From Clostridium caldaquaticum (GTDB taxonomy: Bacteria > Bacillota > Clostridia > Clostridiales > Clostridiaceae), in contig NZ_JAMSKT010000008.1 of assembly GCF_023806125.1 (NCBI RefSeq), positions 1-64,000 on the forward strand: DNA of 64,000 nucleotides, read 5' to 3'. The notes below the pieces were generated by a model. It saw only the letters and a program-made list of their open reading frames with translations, was not told the DNA's origin and made no database searches. Position 1 is the stretch's first letter. Every line of letters begins with the position of its first letter. Below are positions 63,424 through 64,000 of the stretch, piece by piece. The position numbers were made by a program, and so were the translations under genes.

Positions 63424-64000
63424 TATATTGACATAAATCTAATATTATATACTCCTGAACCAAATTTTCTAACCTTTTGATTCTGCACCTTAAAAACAAC
63501 AGTTACTCCAACTGGAATATTTACATTTACTTCCCTGCTATGCTCATGTTTTATCCACTTAACTTCTATATTTCCATAAGGACTTTCATAGAATAAACTG
63601 CAATACTTAAATGGTGCATCAAAATCAGGCTCAAAAATAAATTCGGCATTTTTCTCTGATGATTTATTTAATCCGCAAATTTTTCTGACTATATAATCCT
63701 GCACGCTTCCTAAGGAATAGTGGTTGAAAGATGTTATGTTTCTTGTTCCATCCACCTTAACAGCATCCCAGCATTCCCATATAGTTGTTGCTCCTTGCTT
63801 TACCATGTAAAGCCAAGATGGACATTCTTCTTGCAGCAGAAGTTTATATGCTAAATCTTTCTTACCATAGTTTGTTAAAACATCTAAAAGTATTGGTGTT
63901 GCTAAAAATCCCGTATCTAATCTGTTTCCATTTTCCTTAATTTTTTCAGCTAATCTGTCTGCAAATTTTTTATTAACTTTATCATCACCCATTTTAAAAT
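63423..64000 (-). CDS. GH78 alpha-L-rhamnosidase, C-terminal part (runs off right edge)
   Basis: The last 190 or so codons of a family 78 rhamnosidase; the reading frame stays open to the window edge, so the start lies outside. Family motifs are GNRLDTGFLATPILLDVL, PSWLYMVKQGATTIWECWD (an active-site region with catalytic-type Glu) and SFNHYSLGSVQDYIVRKI, followed by the C-terminal beta-sandwich. The stop codon TAG is formed at the edge of the adjoining IS remnant. Without the IS the frame would end one codon later (TAC TAA), so the protein is nearly unaffected (inference). Confidence 0.88.
   Translation of the reverse strand, partial: FKMGDDKVNKKFADRLAEKIKENGNRLDTGFLATPILLDVLTNYGKKDLAYKLLLQEECPSWLYMVKQGATTIWECWDAVKVDGTRNITSFNHYSLGSVQDYIVRKICGLNKSSEKNAEFIFEPDFDAPFKYCSLFYESPYGNIEVKWIKHEHSREVNVNIPVGVTVVFKVQNQKVRKFGSGVYNIRFMSI

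Overview
The window is low-GC Firmicute DNA and most resembles Clostridium or a close relative. It encodes an electron-bifurcating [FeFe] hydrogenase, ferredoxin-dependent 2-oxoacid oxidoreductase, anaerobic ribonucleotide reductase and other strict-anaerobe enzymes. Ribosome-binding sites are strong GGAGG types, UUG starts are common, and RNA regulation is of the Gram-positive kind (T-box, TPP and c-di-AMP riboswitches). Several promoters look like late mother-cell sporulation (SigK) promoters, so it is probably a spore former. No rRNA, tRNA or CRISPR array was seen.

Layout. 1-2.7 kb: the 5' end of a group IIC intron sits right behind a terminator. It is followed by four paralogous small genes with a Cys-Ala-Leu-Gly-Ser-Cys-Cys type motif; all four have SigK-like promoters, and a lipoprotein gene lies between them on the other strand. 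2.9-7.2 kb: LCP cell-wall protein, CcpA-like regulator, formate/nitrite-type channel, ZIP transporter. 7.2-11.6 kb: hydCBA hydrogenase operon plus a small 2Fe-2S protein, with a possible Rex operator. 11.6-15.1 kb: ileS under a T-box. 15.2-22.2 kb: antiporter, two metallo-beta-lactamase-fold proteins, ArsR regulator, truncated cyanophycin-synthetase-like protein, motAB. 22.3-31.5 kb: nrdDG with an NrdR box, DUF3048 lipoprotein, HelD, FtsH, dipeptide epimerase. 31.8-34.9 kb: an alternative sigma factor with two microproteins, TPP riboswitch-thiT, ferredoxin, Mrp ATPase. 35.1-41.1 kb: rhamnoside locus (GH106 enzyme, AraC regulator, GPH symporter). 41.4-47.8 kb: 5'-truncated sugar kinase, MacAB-like export operon, two anchored proteins, and an unknown protein with a SigK-like promoter. 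47.9-51.6 kb: ksgA, rnmV, a G5/3D protein, tatD. 51.7-60.8 kb: cold-shock protein, glmM, 2-oxoacid:ferredoxin oxidoreductase operon, cdaA-cdaR-flavoprotein. 61-64 kb: membrane-anchored helical protein, c-di-AMP riboswitch with a SleB-type hydrolase, IS3 remnant, and the 3' end of a GH78 rhamnosidase.

How genes work together. c-di-AMP is made by CdaA under CdaR; about 1.4 kb away an apparent c-di-AMP riboswitch precedes a cell-wall hydrolase, and GlmM supplies wall precursors. Reduced ferredoxin from oxoacid oxidation can feed the bifurcating hydrogenase. GH106, GH78, GPH symporter and AraC regulator suggest use of plant rhamnosides, although the GH78 gene lies about 25 kb from the rest. The least explained parts are the Cys-motif gene array with a palindrome at its predicted transcription starts, the sigma-factor/microprotein operon, and the acidic protein at 46.5-47.8 kb.
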